64,000 bases of DNA, taken from positions 1 through 64,000 of the forward strand of contig JAIESX010000007.1 in the NCBI GenBank assembly GCA_019745555.1. Direction: 5' to 3'. This DNA comes from Burkholderiaceae bacterium. Its GTDB lineage: Bacteria; Pseudomonadota; Gammaproteobacteria; Burkholderiales; Burkholderiaceae_C. The notes under the pieces were generated by a model. That model made no database searches. It saw only the letters and a program-made list of their open reading frames with translations, and had not been told where the DNA came from. Both the position numbers and the translations under genes were made by a program. Positions 7,475-15,406 of this stretch are shown here, piece by piece. Within the stretch, counting starts at the first letter, position 1; every line of letters begins with the position of its first letter.

Positions 7475-8386
7475 TCAGGCCCAGGAGTCGATCAGCGGCT
7501 CGGCCTGTTCGATCAGGAACTTCTTGAAGGACTGGGCCGCCGGCGACAGCTTCTTCTGGCTCAGGTGCGTCACGTACCACTTGCCCACGATGGGCATGCC
7601 GCTGATGTCCAGCAGGGCCAGATGGCCGGCGGCCAGTTCGTGGCGCACGGTGCGCATGGAGAGAAAGCTCAGCCCCATGCCGGCCATGACGGCCTGCTTG
7701 ATCGTTTCGTTGCTGGGCATTTCCATGGCGATCTTGATCGGGAACTCGTATTGCTCGAACAGGCGCTCCATGGCGGCCCGCGTACCCGAGCCGTGCTCGC
7801 GCACGACAAAGGCTTGGTCCTTGAGGGCATCGAAGGGCATGCGCTTGCGTCGCACCAGCGGGTGCTCGGGCGGGGCCACGATGCCCAGCGGGTTGCTGGC
7901 AAAGGGCGTGGCTTCGCAGTCGATGTTGGCCGGTGCACGGCCCATGATCACGAGGTCCAGCTCGTTGCGCTGGAGCATGCCCAGGATGTTGTCGCGGTTG
8001 TCGATGCGCAGCGCGATGTCGATGCCCGGCATGAGCTTGTTGAAGCGCACCAGCAGCATGGGCACGAAGTACTTGGCTGTGCTCACGATGCCCAGCTCGA
8101 TGCGGCCTTTCTTGGCGCCCACATGCTCGGCCATGCTGGCTTCGAGGTCCTTGAGCTTGCCGAGTGCGGCGATCGCGTGGATCAGGAATTCCTGGCCCGC
8201 ATGGGTGAGCTGGATGTTGCGGCCCACGGGCTCGATCAGCGCCAGGCCGAAAGCCTCCTCCAGTTGCCGGATCTGCATGGACACGGCCGGCTGGGTGACG
8301 AAGAGCCGCTCGGCGGCCCGAGACACGGATTTTTCGCGGGCGACCTCGATGAAAGTCTGCAGCTGCTTGAGGGTGTAGTTGCGCAC
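7475..8386 (-). CDS. LysR-family regulator, CbbR-like (proximal copy)
   Basis: A 303-residue LysR protein with the winged helix-turn-helix at residues 5-64 (LKQLQTFIEVAREKSVSRAAERLFVTQPAVSMQIRQLE) and a substrate-binding domain behind it. The start is GTG with AGGA about eight bases upstream. It is the second of two tandem LysR genes that share phrases such as NETIKQAVMAGMG-LSFLSMRT, so they are paralogues. Family resemblance and the divergent cbbY-prk genes suggest a CbbR-type regulator that senses Calvin-cycle intermediates; this is inference. The gap to the upstream paralogue is 59 bases. Confidence 0.82.
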   Translation of the reverse strand: MRNYTLKQLQTFIEVAREKSVSRAAERLFVTQPAVSMQIRQLEEAFGLALIEPVGRNIQLTHAGQEFLIHAIAALGKLKDLEASMAEHVGAKKGRIELGIVSTAKYFVPMLLVRFNKLMPGIDIALRIDNRDNILGMLQRNELDLVIMGRAPANIDCEATPFASNPLGIVAPPEHPLVRRKRMPFDALKDQAFVVREHGSGTRAAMERLFEQYEFPIKIAMEMPSNETIKQAVMAGMGLSFLSMRTVRHELAAGHLALLDISGMPIVGKWYVTHLSQKKLSPAAQSFKKFLIEQAEPLIDSWA

Positions 8387-8445
8387 GATCAGATTTTCCT
8401 GATGTTTGTCTCTGCCGACATTCTAGGTCCTGATGAATCAAGCAC

Positions 8446-9396
8446 TTAGCGGGGCAGGTCCAGCGCATGCAGGGGGATGTGGCGGCCGAACTGATCAGCC
8501 AGGAACTGTTCCCCGCGCTCCAGGATGTAGTAACGCAAGGCCTCGGCCGCAGGCGAGAGCAGCTTGGTCAGGGTGTGCACCACGTTCCAGGCCCGCACCA
8601 CCGGACTGCCTTCGATGTCCAGCACGGCCAGCAGGCGGTTGTCCAGCTCCAGCCCGATGGTGTGCAGCGAGAGAAAGCCCAGGCCCATGCCGGCCATGAC
8701 GGCCTGCTTGATGGTCTCGTTGCTCGACATCTCCATGGTGTCGGGATGTTCGAAGCTCTGTTCACGAAAGAAGTGGTCCAGCGCCGCCCGGGTGCCCGAG
8801 CCCTCCTCGCGCTGGATGAGCTTGTAGCTCTGCAATGTCTGCAGCGGCGGGTGGCCGCGCCCCAGCAGGGGATGGATCGGCGGTGCCACGAAGACATGCG
8901 GGTGAGCGGCAAAGGGCTCGGCACGCGTGGCCATCTCGCGCGGCGGACGGCCCATGATGGCGATGTCCACGTCGTTGGCCTGCAGCATGCGCACCAGCTG
9001 GTCACGGTTGCTCACGACGAGGCGGATGTCGATGCCCTGGTGCTCGGCCTGGAAACCGGCCAGCAGGCGGGGCAGGAAATACTCGGCCGTGCTGACCATG
9101 CCGATGGTCAGGGTGCCGATCTCCAGTTTCTGCAGCCTGGCCGCGGCATCCTCGGCATCCTTGACAGTGGCCAGGATGCGCCGGGCATAGACCAGCATGT
9201 ACTCGCCCGCCGTGGTCAGGGCGATCTGCCGCCCCTTGCGCTCGAACAGCGGCATGCCGACATGGCCTTCCAGTTCCTTGACCTGCATGGTCACGGCTGG
9301 CGGGCTCAGGTGCAGCTGCTGGGCGGCTTTGCTGAAACTGAGCTGGCGCGCCACCTCGCTGAACACGCGGAGCTGGCGGAAAGTGGCGTTTTTCAT
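8446..9396 (-). CDS. cbbR: LysR-family regulator CbbR-like, divergent from cbbY
   Basis: A 316-residue LysR protein (HTH about residues 5-64 with FSKAAQQLHLSPPAVTMQVKELE; effector domain to the C-terminus). It is transcribed away from cbbY and phosphoribulokinase, the classic position for CbbR, which binds the intergenic region and activates Calvin-cycle genes in response to NADPH, phosphoenolpyruvate or RuBP-related signals. The ATG at 9396 leaves 125 bases to cbbY, holding a palindromic operator. The adjacent paralogue downstream shares the C-terminal phrase NETIKQAVMAGMGLGFLS. Two CbbR-like regulators in tandem at one target are unusual. Confidence 0.78.
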   Translation of the reverse strand: MKNATFRQLRVFSEVARQLSFSKAAQQLHLSPPAVTMQVKELEGHVGMPLFERKGRQIALTTAGEYMLVYARRILATVKDAEDAAARLQKLEIGTLTIGMVSTAEYFLPRLLAGFQAEHQGIDIRLVVSNRDQLVRMLQANDVDIAIMGRPPREMATRAEPFAAHPHVFVAPPIHPLLGRGHPPLQTLQSYKLIQREEGSGTRAALDHFFREQSFEHPDTMEMSSNETIKQAVMAGMGLGFLSLHTIGLELDNRLLAVLDIEGSPVVRAWNVVHTLTKLLSPAAEALRYYILERGEQFLADQFGRHIPLHALDLPR

Positions 9397-9422
9397 TCAG
9401 GTGTACCTGAAGTATTGACTCA

Positions 9423-9462
9423 TAAATATTGAATTTACCTTAGTTCATCGTCTTCTTATAGT
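9423..9462 (+). promoter_or_regulatory. LysR-type operator overlapping the cbbY promoter
   Basis: TAAAT (9423-9427) and ATTTA (9433-9437) form an AT-rich palindrome of the LysR type. It overlaps a -35-like TTTACC (9434-9439), followed after 17 bases by the -10 TATAGT (9457-9462). This fits activation of cbbY by the divergent LysR regulator. Confidence 0.55.
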
Positions 9463-9521
9463 GGGCAAGGGCCTACCCGGCCGATTTGCATACCTATACC
9501 TACCTACGAGGCAGACTGACC

Positions 9522-10277
9522 ATGAGCCATCCCACCCTGCAAGCCCTGATCTTTGACGTTGACGGCACCCTGGCCGACACCGAGGATCTGCACCGCGAGG
9601 CCTTCAACCACGCTTTCGCGGAACTCGAACTGGGCTGGCACTGGGACGAGGCGCTGTACACCGAGTTGCTGGACATTTCCGGGGGGCGCGACCGGCTGCA
9701 GCACTACTGGCAGCAGATGAATCCCGGGGTGCGGGCCATCGATGCCCAGGCCATGCAGCACACCATTGCCCGCATCCATGAGCTCAAGACGGCCTATTAC
9801 GAGTCCGCCATCCAGGACGGGGCCGTGGATCTCCGCCCCGGTGTGCTGGCGCTGTTCGACGAGGCCGCCGCCGCGGGCGTGCAGCTGGCCATCGCCACCA
9901 CCACCTCGCCGGTCAACATCGCCGCGTTGCTGCGCCGCGCCATGGGGCCGGCCTGGCGCCATTCCTTCGCGGCCATTGGTGACGGCTCGAGCGCACCGCT
10001 CAAGAAGCCGCACCCCATGGTCTACCAGCAGATCCTGCAGCTCATGCAGCTTGATCCCGGCGAGTGCCTGGCCTTCGAGGACTCGGGCAATGGCCTCAAG
10101 GCGGCCACGCTGGCTGGCCTGGCCACGGTGATCACGCCCACGCGTTACACGCGCCAGCACGATTTCAGCCGCGCCCTGCAGGTGCTCCCGGACCTGGGCG
10201 ATACGCGCCTGGCCGATCTGCGCGAACTGCACCAGGCCCACTGGAGTGGCGAGCGCCTGCTGGCCGTGGAGGTCTGA
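9522..10277 (+). CDS. cbbY: HAD-family phosphatase CbbY
   Basis: A 251-residue haloacid-dehalogenase phosphatase. The nucleophile motif FDVDGTLADTEDLH (Asp12, Asp14) is followed by the helical cap, the TTTS motif II, a lysine-containing motif III (KKPHP) and FEDSGNGLKAA as motif IV. The wording closely matches CbbY, which removes xylulose-1,5-bisphosphate, a misfire inhibitor of RuBisCO. The ATG at 9522 is preferred to an ATG at 9486 because GAGG lies upstream of it. It leads a short operon with a small ORF and phosphoribulokinase, divergent from two LysR genes. Without RuBisCO in the window its target sugar phosphate is open. Confidence 0.88.
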   Translation: MSHPTLQALIFDVDGTLADTEDLHREAFNHAFAELELGWHWDEALYTELLDISGGRDRLQHYWQQMNPGVRAIDAQAMQHTIARIHELKTAYYESAIQDGAVDLRPGVLALFDEAAAAGVQLAIATTTSPVNIAALLRRAMGPAWRHSFAAIGDGSSAPLKKPHPMVYQQILQLMQLDPGECLAFEDSGNGLKAATLAGLATVITPTRYTRQHDFSRALQVLPDLGDTRLADLRELHQAHWSGERLLAVEV

Positions 10278-10285
10278 CGGTTAAG

Positions 10286-10507
10286 ATGCAGCCCATGCGG
10301 CCTGACCTTCCCACCGATCCTGCTTGCGCGCCATCTTTGGGCCGAACGCCGGCCGCGCCCGGCGCCGAGGCCGTCCTGACCGATTTCAGCGACAGCGAGG
10401 GAGGGCTTTTTGCCGGGCCGGTCTCGCTGCTGCCCGAGGTGGAGCCGGCGGCGGGTGAGCCCCCGGTGCGCTCACTGTTCGCGCCGCGCGGGCTCTTTCG
10501 CCTCTGA
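10286..10507 (+). CDS. Small hypothetical protein between cbbY and prk
   Basis: A possible 73-residue protein rich in Pro, Ala, Gly and acidic residues, ending in a basic hydrophobic FAPRGLFRL. There is no recognised motif. It starts eight bases after the cbbY stop without a clear ribosome-binding site and stops 38 bases before phosphoribulokinase. High-GC sequence easily makes spurious ORFs, but the operonic position and absence of another explanation for this 270-base gap give it some support. Confidence 0.35.
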   Translation: MQPMRPDLPTDPACAPSLGRTPAAPGAEAVLTDFSDSEGGLFAGPVSLLPEVEPAAGEPPVRSLFAPRGLFRL

Positions 10508-10545
10508 ATCTGGCGCTCGCCAGCTCTCTTGCACCGGCTTGTCCC

Positions 10546-11430
10546 GTGTCCGAACGTCATCCCATCATCGCCATCACCGGCTCCTCAGGCGCGGGGACGT
10601 CCACCGTCACGCGTACCTTCGCCAACATCTTCCGCCGCGAGGGCGTGAAGGCGGCCATCGTCGAGGGGGACAGCTTCCATCGCTACGACCGCGCCGAGAT
10701 GGAGCGCCGTGCCGCCGAGGCCGAGCGTGCCGGTGACCAGCACTTCAGCCATTTCGGCCCCGAGTCCAACCTGTTCGCCGAACTCGAGGACTTGTTTCGC
10801 CGCTATGGCGCCTCGGGACAGGGCCGCACGCGACGCTACCTGCACCACGAGACCGACGCCGCGGACTGCGGCCAGGCGCCCGGTACCTTCACGCCCTGGG
10901 AAGAACTGCCGCCGGACACGGACATGCTGTTCTACGAGGGCTTGCACGGCGCCATGGTCACGCCGGAGCACAACATCGCGCAGTATCCGGACCTGCGCAT
11001 CGGCGTGGTGCCGGTGATCAACCTCGAATGGATCCAGAAGCTCTGGCGCGACAAGCACCAGCGCGGCTACAGCACCGAGGCCGTGACCGACACCATCCTG
11101 CGGCGCATGCCCGACTACGTGCACTACATCGTGCCGCAGTTTGCGCACACGCATGTGAACTTCCAGCGTGTGCCCGTGGTGGACACCTCCAACCCCTTCA
11201 TCGCGCGCGACATCCCCTCGGCCGACGAGAGCATGGTGGTGATCCGCTTCGCCAATCCCAAGGGCATCGACTTTCCCTACCTGCTCAACATGATCGACAA
11301 GTCCTGGATGAGCCGGGCCAACACCATTGTCATTCCCGGCGGCAAGATGGAGCTGGCCATGCAGCTGATCTTCACGCCCTTCGTCTGGCGCATGATGGAG
11401 CGTCGCCGTCGCGTGCTCGGTCTGGGCTGA
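10546..11430 (+). CDS. cbbP: Phosphoribulokinase
   Basis: A 294-residue enzyme that phosphorylates ribulose-5-phosphate to ribulose-1,5-bisphosphate, the CO2 acceptor of the Calvin cycle. The P-loop GSSGAGTST is at residues 12-20; EGDSFHRYDR follows as the substrate-binding part, and DMLFYEGLHGAM contains the Walker B-like acidic residue. The length fits the octameric proteobacterial class. The start is GTG. It is co-directional with cbbY and downstream of CbbR-like regulators, but no RuBisCO, transketolase or phosphatase genes accompany it here, so it is either part of a split cbb regulon or an orphan kinase. Confidence 0.93.
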   Translation: MSERHPIIAITGSSGAGTSTVTRTFANIFRREGVKAAIVEGDSFHRYDRAEMERRAAEAERAGDQHFSHFGPESNLFAELEDLFRRYGASGQGRTRRYLHHETDAADCGQAPGTFTPWEELPPDTDMLFYEGLHGAMVTPEHNIAQYPDLRIGVVPVINLEWIQKLWRDKHQRGYSTEAVTDTILRRMPDYVHYIVPQFAHTHVNFQRVPVVDTSNPFIARDIPSADESMVVIRFANPKGIDFPYLLNMIDKSWMSRANTIVIPGGKMELAMQLIFTPFVWRMMERRRRVLGLG

Positions 11431-11500
11431 AGGTGTGCCCATCCAAGCCCGCGAGCTGGCCCGCGTGATCAGCGATGTCCGCGCGCTGCTGGGCTGAGGC

Positions 11501-11815
11501 TCAGCCGAACTTTTCCAGCAGGCGCGTGGCCTGCTCGATTTCTTCCATGGCGCGGGACTCGTCCTCGGCCCCGTTGACGGCCTCGATCATGGTGCAGGCC
11601 ATCATGCGGTAGAAAGCCTTGTCCATGGCCTTGCGCGCGGCCGACATCTGCAGGGCTACGTCCTCGCAGCTGCGGCCTTCCAGGATCATTTCGACCAGAC
11701 CGCGCACCTGGCCCTCGATGCGGCGCAGACGGTTGATCACGTCCTTCTGGTGATCCGCACGGAAGACGGCGGCAGTTGTGGCGGCTACGGCGGAGGGGGC
11801 GGGCTTGCGCGACAT
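11501..11815 (-). CDS. CsoR/FrmR-family transcriptional regulator with atypical ligand residues
   Basis: A 104-residue all-helical repressor of the DUF156 family (copper CsoR, formaldehyde FrmR, persulfide CstR). The signature VINRLRRIEGQVRGLVEMI occupies residues 26-44. The first conserved cysteine is present (C50 in RSCEDV). By alignment from memory, the histidine and second cysteine of CsoR are replaced by T and A, and a different cysteine (C74) sits one residue before the histidine position. This argues against copper and for thiol chemistry. It is divergent from the cytochrome and sox genes, so I infer sulfur-responsive control of that cluster. Confidence 0.82.
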   Translation of the reverse strand: MSRKPAPSAVAATTAAVFRADHQKDVINRLRRIEGQVRGLVEMILEGRSCEDVALQMSAARKAMDKAFYRMMACTMIEAVNGAEDESRAMEEIEQATRLLEKFG

Positions 11816-11895
11816 GGTGAATGGGTGTGACAGACGGAAAAGTGGCAGTTTGCCAGATTCAGCGGCGGTTTCGCTTGTTCGCGCCGCCGGCTTTG

Positions 11896-11901
11896 TATAA
11901 C
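11896..11901 (+). promoter_or_regulatory. -10 box of the small cytochrome gene
   Basis: TATAAC lies nine bases before the ATG at 11911, so the transcript would start within about three bases of the start codon. No Shine-Dalgarno is visible. Either the message is nearly leaderless or this is not the main promoter. Confidence 0.4.
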
Positions 11902-11910
11902 CTTGTATCC

Positions 11911-12237
11911 ATGCATCATCTGGCGCTGTCTCTCTTCATCGTCCTCGCCGCCTCGATTCCAGCGGTGCAGGCCCAGGAACCGGCCATCTTCCAGGGGGCA
12001 GATCTGCGCCTGGGCGCCCAACTGCTGAGCGAACACAAGTGCGCAGCCTGCCATCAGCAGAAGGTCGGCGGTGACGGCAGCGCCATCTATCGCCCGGCCG
12101 GGCGCATCCAGAACGCGGGGCTGCTGCGCGGCATGGTGGACTATTGCAGCACCGAACTCAATCTGGGCCTGTTCCCGGAGGAGGTCTCGGCCGTGGCCGC
12201 GGTGCTCAATCGCGACCATTACCGCTTCAGTCGCTGA
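11911..12237 (+). CDS. Small periplasmic monoheme cytochrome c, sox-associated
   Basis: A 108-residue protein with a signal peptide (residues 1-21, ending AVQA) and one heme site CAACH at 44-48. The sequence GLLRGMVDYCSTELNLGLFPEE follows, giving a likely axial methionine near 75 and an extra cysteine at 79. Upstream in-frame sequence is non-coding leader. It lies between the CsoR-family regulator (divergent) and soxC, so it probably passes electrons from the Sox system or protects it. I do not recognise a named family; it is not SoxX, which is found later. A G/C-tract operator follows its stop. Confidence 0.8.
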   Translation: MHHLALSLFIVLAASIPAVQAQEPAIFQGADLRLGAQLLSEHKCAACHQQKVGGDGSAIYRPAGRIQNAGLLRGMVDYCSTELNLGLFPEEVSAVAAVLNRDHYRFSR

Positions 12238-12254
12238 ATACCCCCTTGGGCTTA
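12238..12254 (+). promoter_or_regulatory. Candidate CsoR-family operator upstream of soxC
   Basis: ATACCCCCTTGGGCTTA forms an imperfect palindrome with C-tract and G-tract half-sites flanked by A/T, the general shape of known CsoR-family operators. It begins one base after the cytochrome stop and lies 126 bases before soxC, upstream of an AT-rich promoter-like stretch (TTATATATTAGTACTTG). Confidence 0.4.
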
Positions 12255-12363
12255 GTAAAAACCCTGATTCATCCACCGGTCAGCTGTTATATATTAGTAC
12301 TTGCTGATATTTTGATTTAACAGCCACAGGCGCCGTGCCCAGCGCGGCCCGCAGGAGCATGAC

Positions 12364-13725
12364 ATGCACGATTCCATGAGTTCGGGCCGCATACGCAAGG
12401 CGCCCGAGAGTTTTCTGAAGCCTGACGGTATCCGGACCGTCATGGCCGAGGCCAAGCAGGGCCGACGCCATTTCATCCGCAATGCCTTTGCCGCGGCGGC
12501 GGCCGGCGCCGCCGGTGCCCACGCGCTGGCGCAGAGCAATCCGGTGCCGGCCGAGGGCGGTGACCCCAACATCCTGAACCTGCCCGAGCACACGACCGGG
12601 CTGGGCCAGAGCGTGGCCACCGACGGCTATGGCAAGCCCTCGAAGTACGAGAGCAATGTGCAGCGCCGCCAGAGCCCGGGCCTGACGCAGACCACGCAGG
12701 CCTCGGTGTCCTTCGCGCCGCTGCAGTCGCTGTTCGGCATCGTCACGCCCAGTGGCCTGCACTTCGAGCGGCACCACCAGGGCTGGTGGGACATCGATCC
12801 GTCCAAGCACCGCCTCATGGTCAATGGCATGGTCAAGGCCGCCAAGGTCTTCACCATGGACGAGATCATGCGCCTGCCCTCGGTCTCGCGCTTTCATTTC
12901 ATCGAGTGCGGCGCCAACACCGGCATGGAGTGGGGCAATGTGGCCGTGCCCACGGTGCAATACACGCACGGCATGCTGTCGTGCAGCGAGTTCACCGGCG
13001 TGCCGCTGATCACGTTGCTCGAGCTTGCCGGTGCGGACCTGAAGAACGGCAAGTTCGTGCTCGCCGAGGGTGCCGACGGCTCCTCGATGACCCGCACCAT
13101 CCCCATGGACCTGATCAAGTCCGGCGAGGTGCTCGTGGCCTATGGCCAGAACGGCGAGATGCTGCGACCCGAGCAGGGCTACCCGCTGCGCCTCGTGGTG
13201 CCGGGCGTGCAGGGCGTGAGCTGGGTCAAGTACCTGCGTCGCATCGAAGTGGGTGACATGCCCTACGCGGCCAAGGACGAGGCCATCCACTACGTGGACC
13301 TCATGCCCAACGGCCTGCATCGCCAGTACAGCAGCATCCAGGAGTGCAAGAGCGTGGTGACCACGCCCTCCGGCGGTCAGGTGTTGCTCGACAAGGGCTT
13401 CTACAACGTCTCGGGCCTGGCCTGGAGCGGTCGCGGCAAGATCAGGCACGTCGACGTGTCGGTCGACGGCGGGCGCAACTGGCGCCGTGCGCGCCTGGAG
13501 TCCCCCGTGCTCTCCAAGGCGCTGACGCGCTTCAACATCGACTGGGTCTGGGACGGCAAGCCCGCCATCATCCAGAGCCGCGCCACCGACGAGACGGGTT
13601 ATGTGCAGCCGACCTACAAGCAGCTGCGCGCGGTGCGCGGGACGCGTTCGATCTATCACAACAACGCCATCCAGTCCTGGCTGGTGCAGGAAAGCGGGGA
13701 GGTGAAAAATGTCCAGCTCTCGTAA
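12364..13725 (+). CDS. soxC: Sulfite dehydrogenase molybdenum subunit SoxC
   Basis: A 453-residue molybdopterin enzyme of the sulfite-oxidase fold that, with SoxD, oxidises the sulfane sulfur of SoxY-bound intermediates. A Tat signal (GRRHFIRNA, about residues 33-41, then an Ala-rich stretch) shows export to the periplasm with cofactor. The molybdenum-ligand cysteine is in FIECGANTGMEWG near residue 181. The C-terminal dimerisation domain (DVSVDGGRNWRRA) is complete. AGGAG precedes the ATG. The gene overlaps soxD by 17 bases. Having soxCD means thiosulfate can be oxidised fully to sulfate without free sulfur globules. Confidence 0.95.
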   Translation: MHDSMSSGRIRKAPESFLKPDGIRTVMAEAKQGRRHFIRNAFAAAAAGAAGAHALAQSNPVPAEGGDPNILNLPEHTTGLGQSVATDGYGKPSKYESNVQRRQSPGLTQTTQASVSFAPLQSLFGIVTPSGLHFERHHQGWWDIDPSKHRLMVNGMVKAAKVFTMDEIMRLPSVSRFHFIECGANTGMEWGNVAVPTVQYTHGMLSCSEFTGVPLITLLELAGADLKNGKFVLAEGADGSSMTRTIPMDLIKSGEVLVAYGQNGEMLRPEQGYPLRLVVPGVQGVSWVKYLRRIEVGDMPYAAKDEAIHYVDLMPNGLHRQYSSIQECKSVVTTPSGGQVLLDKGFYNVSGLAWSGRGKIRHVDVSVDGGRNWRRARLESPVLSKALTRFNIDWVWDGKPAIIQSRATDETGYVQPTYKQLRAVRGTRSIYHNNAIQSWLVQESGEVKNVQLS

Positions 13726-14818
13726 GGCGCTGCTGACGCTGGCGCTGCTGGCCCTGGCCGGCACGGCGCAGGCCCAGAGCAGCAAATACCCGGGCGTGGG
13801 GCGCGATGCCACGACCAAGGAAGTCGCGGCCTGGGACATCGATGTGCGTCCCGACTTCAAGGGCCTGCCGCCCGGTTCGGGCAGCGTGGCCAAGGGCCAG
13901 GATGTCTGGGAAGGCAAGTGCGCCAGCTGCCACGGCATCTTCGGCGAGTCCGGCGAGGTCTTCAGCCCCCTGGTGGGTGGTACCACGGCCGAGGACATCA
14001 AGACCGGTCGGGTCGCCAACCTCAAGCGCGCCGATTTCCCCGGGCGGACCACGCTGATGAAGGTGCCCACGGTCTCGACGCTGTGGGACTACATCAACCG
14101 CGCCATGCCCTGGAACGCGCCCAAGTCGCTGAGCACCGAAGAGGTGTACGCGGTCACGGCCTTCCTGCTCAACCTCGGTGGCATCGTGCCCGACAACTAT
14201 GTGCTGTCGGACAAGAACATCGCCGAGGTGCAGCAACGCATGCCCAACCGCAACGGCATGACCACCGACCACGCGCTGTGGCCCGGCAAGGAGTTCGGCA
14301 CCGGCGCGAAGAAGCCGGACACGCAGAACGTGGCCTGCATGAAGAACTGTGCGACCGAGGCCCGCGTGGCGTCGTATCTGCCCGACTATGCACGTGATGC
14401 GCACGGCAATCTGGCCGAGCAGAACCGCCTGGTCGGCCCGCAGCGCGGCGCAGACACGAGCAAGCCCGAGCCCAAGGGCGCGGCTGCGGCTGCTGCCGCT
14501 GCTGCGGTCGCTGCAGCACCGGCCAAGGAGGCGGGCAAGCCCGCGCCCAAGGCCGAGGGCGGCGTGGATGCCAAGGCGGTGCAGGCCATGCTGTCCAAGT
14601 ACAGCTGTACGGCCTGCCATGCCGTGGACCGCAAGCTCGTGGGGCCGAGCTTTGCCGACATCGCCAAGAAGCATGCCGGCAAGAGCGAGTACCTCGCGGG
14701 CAAGATCAAGAACGGCAGCGCCGGTGTCTGGGGCCCGATCCCCATGCCTGCGCAGTCACTGCCTGAGGCAGACGCAAAGACCCTAGCGCAATGGTTGGCC
14801 ACGGGTGCGGGAAAATAG
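13709..14818 (+). CDS. soxD: Diheme cytochrome c subunit of sulfur dehydrogenase, SoxD
   Basis: A 369-residue periplasmic cytochrome with a signal peptide (residues 1-23). Heme site CASCH is near 71-75 and a second, CTACH, near 300-304 in a compact class I cytochrome domain (YSCTACHAVDRKLVGPSF). An alanine-rich linker (about 253-273) and a lysine/proline tract separate the domains. It accepts electrons from SoxC and passes them to the respiratory chain. The start overlaps soxC by 17 bases, so the two are translationally coupled and presumably equimolar. Confidence 0.93.
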   Translation: MSSSRKALLTLALLALAGTAQAQSSKYPGVGRDATTKEVAAWDIDVRPDFKGLPPGSGSVAKGQDVWEGKCASCHGIFGESGEVFSPLVGGTTAEDIKTGRVANLKRADFPGRTTLMKVPTVSTLWDYINRAMPWNAPKSLSTEEVYAVTAFLLNLGGIVPDNYVLSDKNIAEVQQRMPNRNGMTTDHALWPGKEFGTGAKKPDTQNVACMKNCATEARVASYLPDYARDAHGNLAEQNRLVGPQRGADTSKPEPKGAAAAAAAAAVAAAPAKEAGKPAPKAEGGVDAKAVQAMLSKYSCTACHAVDRKLVGPSFADIAKKHAGKSEYLAGKIKNGSAGVWGPIPMPAQSLPEADAKTLAQWLATGAGK

Positions 14819-14897
14819 CGGGCCAGTTTTTAAGTACAAGTACCAATAGGGCAGGATAGTTTTTTTTATTAGCATGGACTCATTCAAGGAGAGACAC

Positions 14898-15356
14898 ATG
14901 CAAACTCGTCGCGAGACACTGAAACAGAGCGCCGTGGTCGCCGGTCTGCTGGCTTCGGCCGGTGGTCTGCTGCCGCAACAGGCTCTGGCCTACGAGAAGG
15001 CCGCCTTCGACGCCAAGACCCCGGCGGACGTGGTCAAGGCCCTGGGGGCTGCTGCGCCCGTGGAGAGCAAGGACGTCACCATCGGTGGTCCGGACATCGC
15101 TGAAAACGGCGCCGTGGTGCCGCTGTCGGCCAGCACCACGCTGCCCGGCGTCAAGCGCCTGCTGCTGCTGGTCGAGAAGAACCCCAGCGCGCTGGTGGCC
15201 TTCTTCAACGTGAACGACTCGGTCGAGCCCAGCTTCGCCACGCGCGCCAAGATGGGCCAGTCTTCCGACGTCTACGCCGTGGCCATCACGGCCGATGGCA
15301 AGGCGTACTACGCCAAGAAGGAAGTCAAGGTCACGCTCGGTGGCTGCGGCGGCTGA
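14898..15356 (+). CDS. soxY: Sulfur carrier protein SoxY
   Basis: A 152-residue Tat-exported protein (residues 1-31, with RRETLKQSAVVAG and a cleavage after ALA). It ends in GGCGG, the swinging arm whose cysteine covalently carries sulfur intermediates of the Sox cycle. The ATG at 14898 is chosen because AGGAGA lies at good distance; an ATG at 14874 would add eight residues before the signal. It is followed by soxZ, its structural partner, after 50 bases. A new promoter region with repeated AAGTAC lies between soxD and soxY (14829-14838). Confidence 0.96.
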   Translation: MQTRRETLKQSAVVAGLLASAGGLLPQQALAYEKAAFDAKTPADVVKALGAAAPVESKDVTIGGPDIAENGAVVPLSASTTLPGVKRLLLLVEKNPSALVAFFNVNDSVEPSFATRAKMGQSSDVYAVAITADGKAYYAKKEVKVTLGGCGG

Positions 15357-15406
15357 TCGCCCCCGACATCACCACACCGTATTAATCAGATTCAGGAGTC
15401 ATCAAC

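Noticed and set aside
14460..14530. Alanine-codon microsatellite in soxD as a phase-variable repeat
   Set aside because: It is a mixed GCG/GCT/GCC run within an Ala-rich linker, without a uniform unit that would slip.
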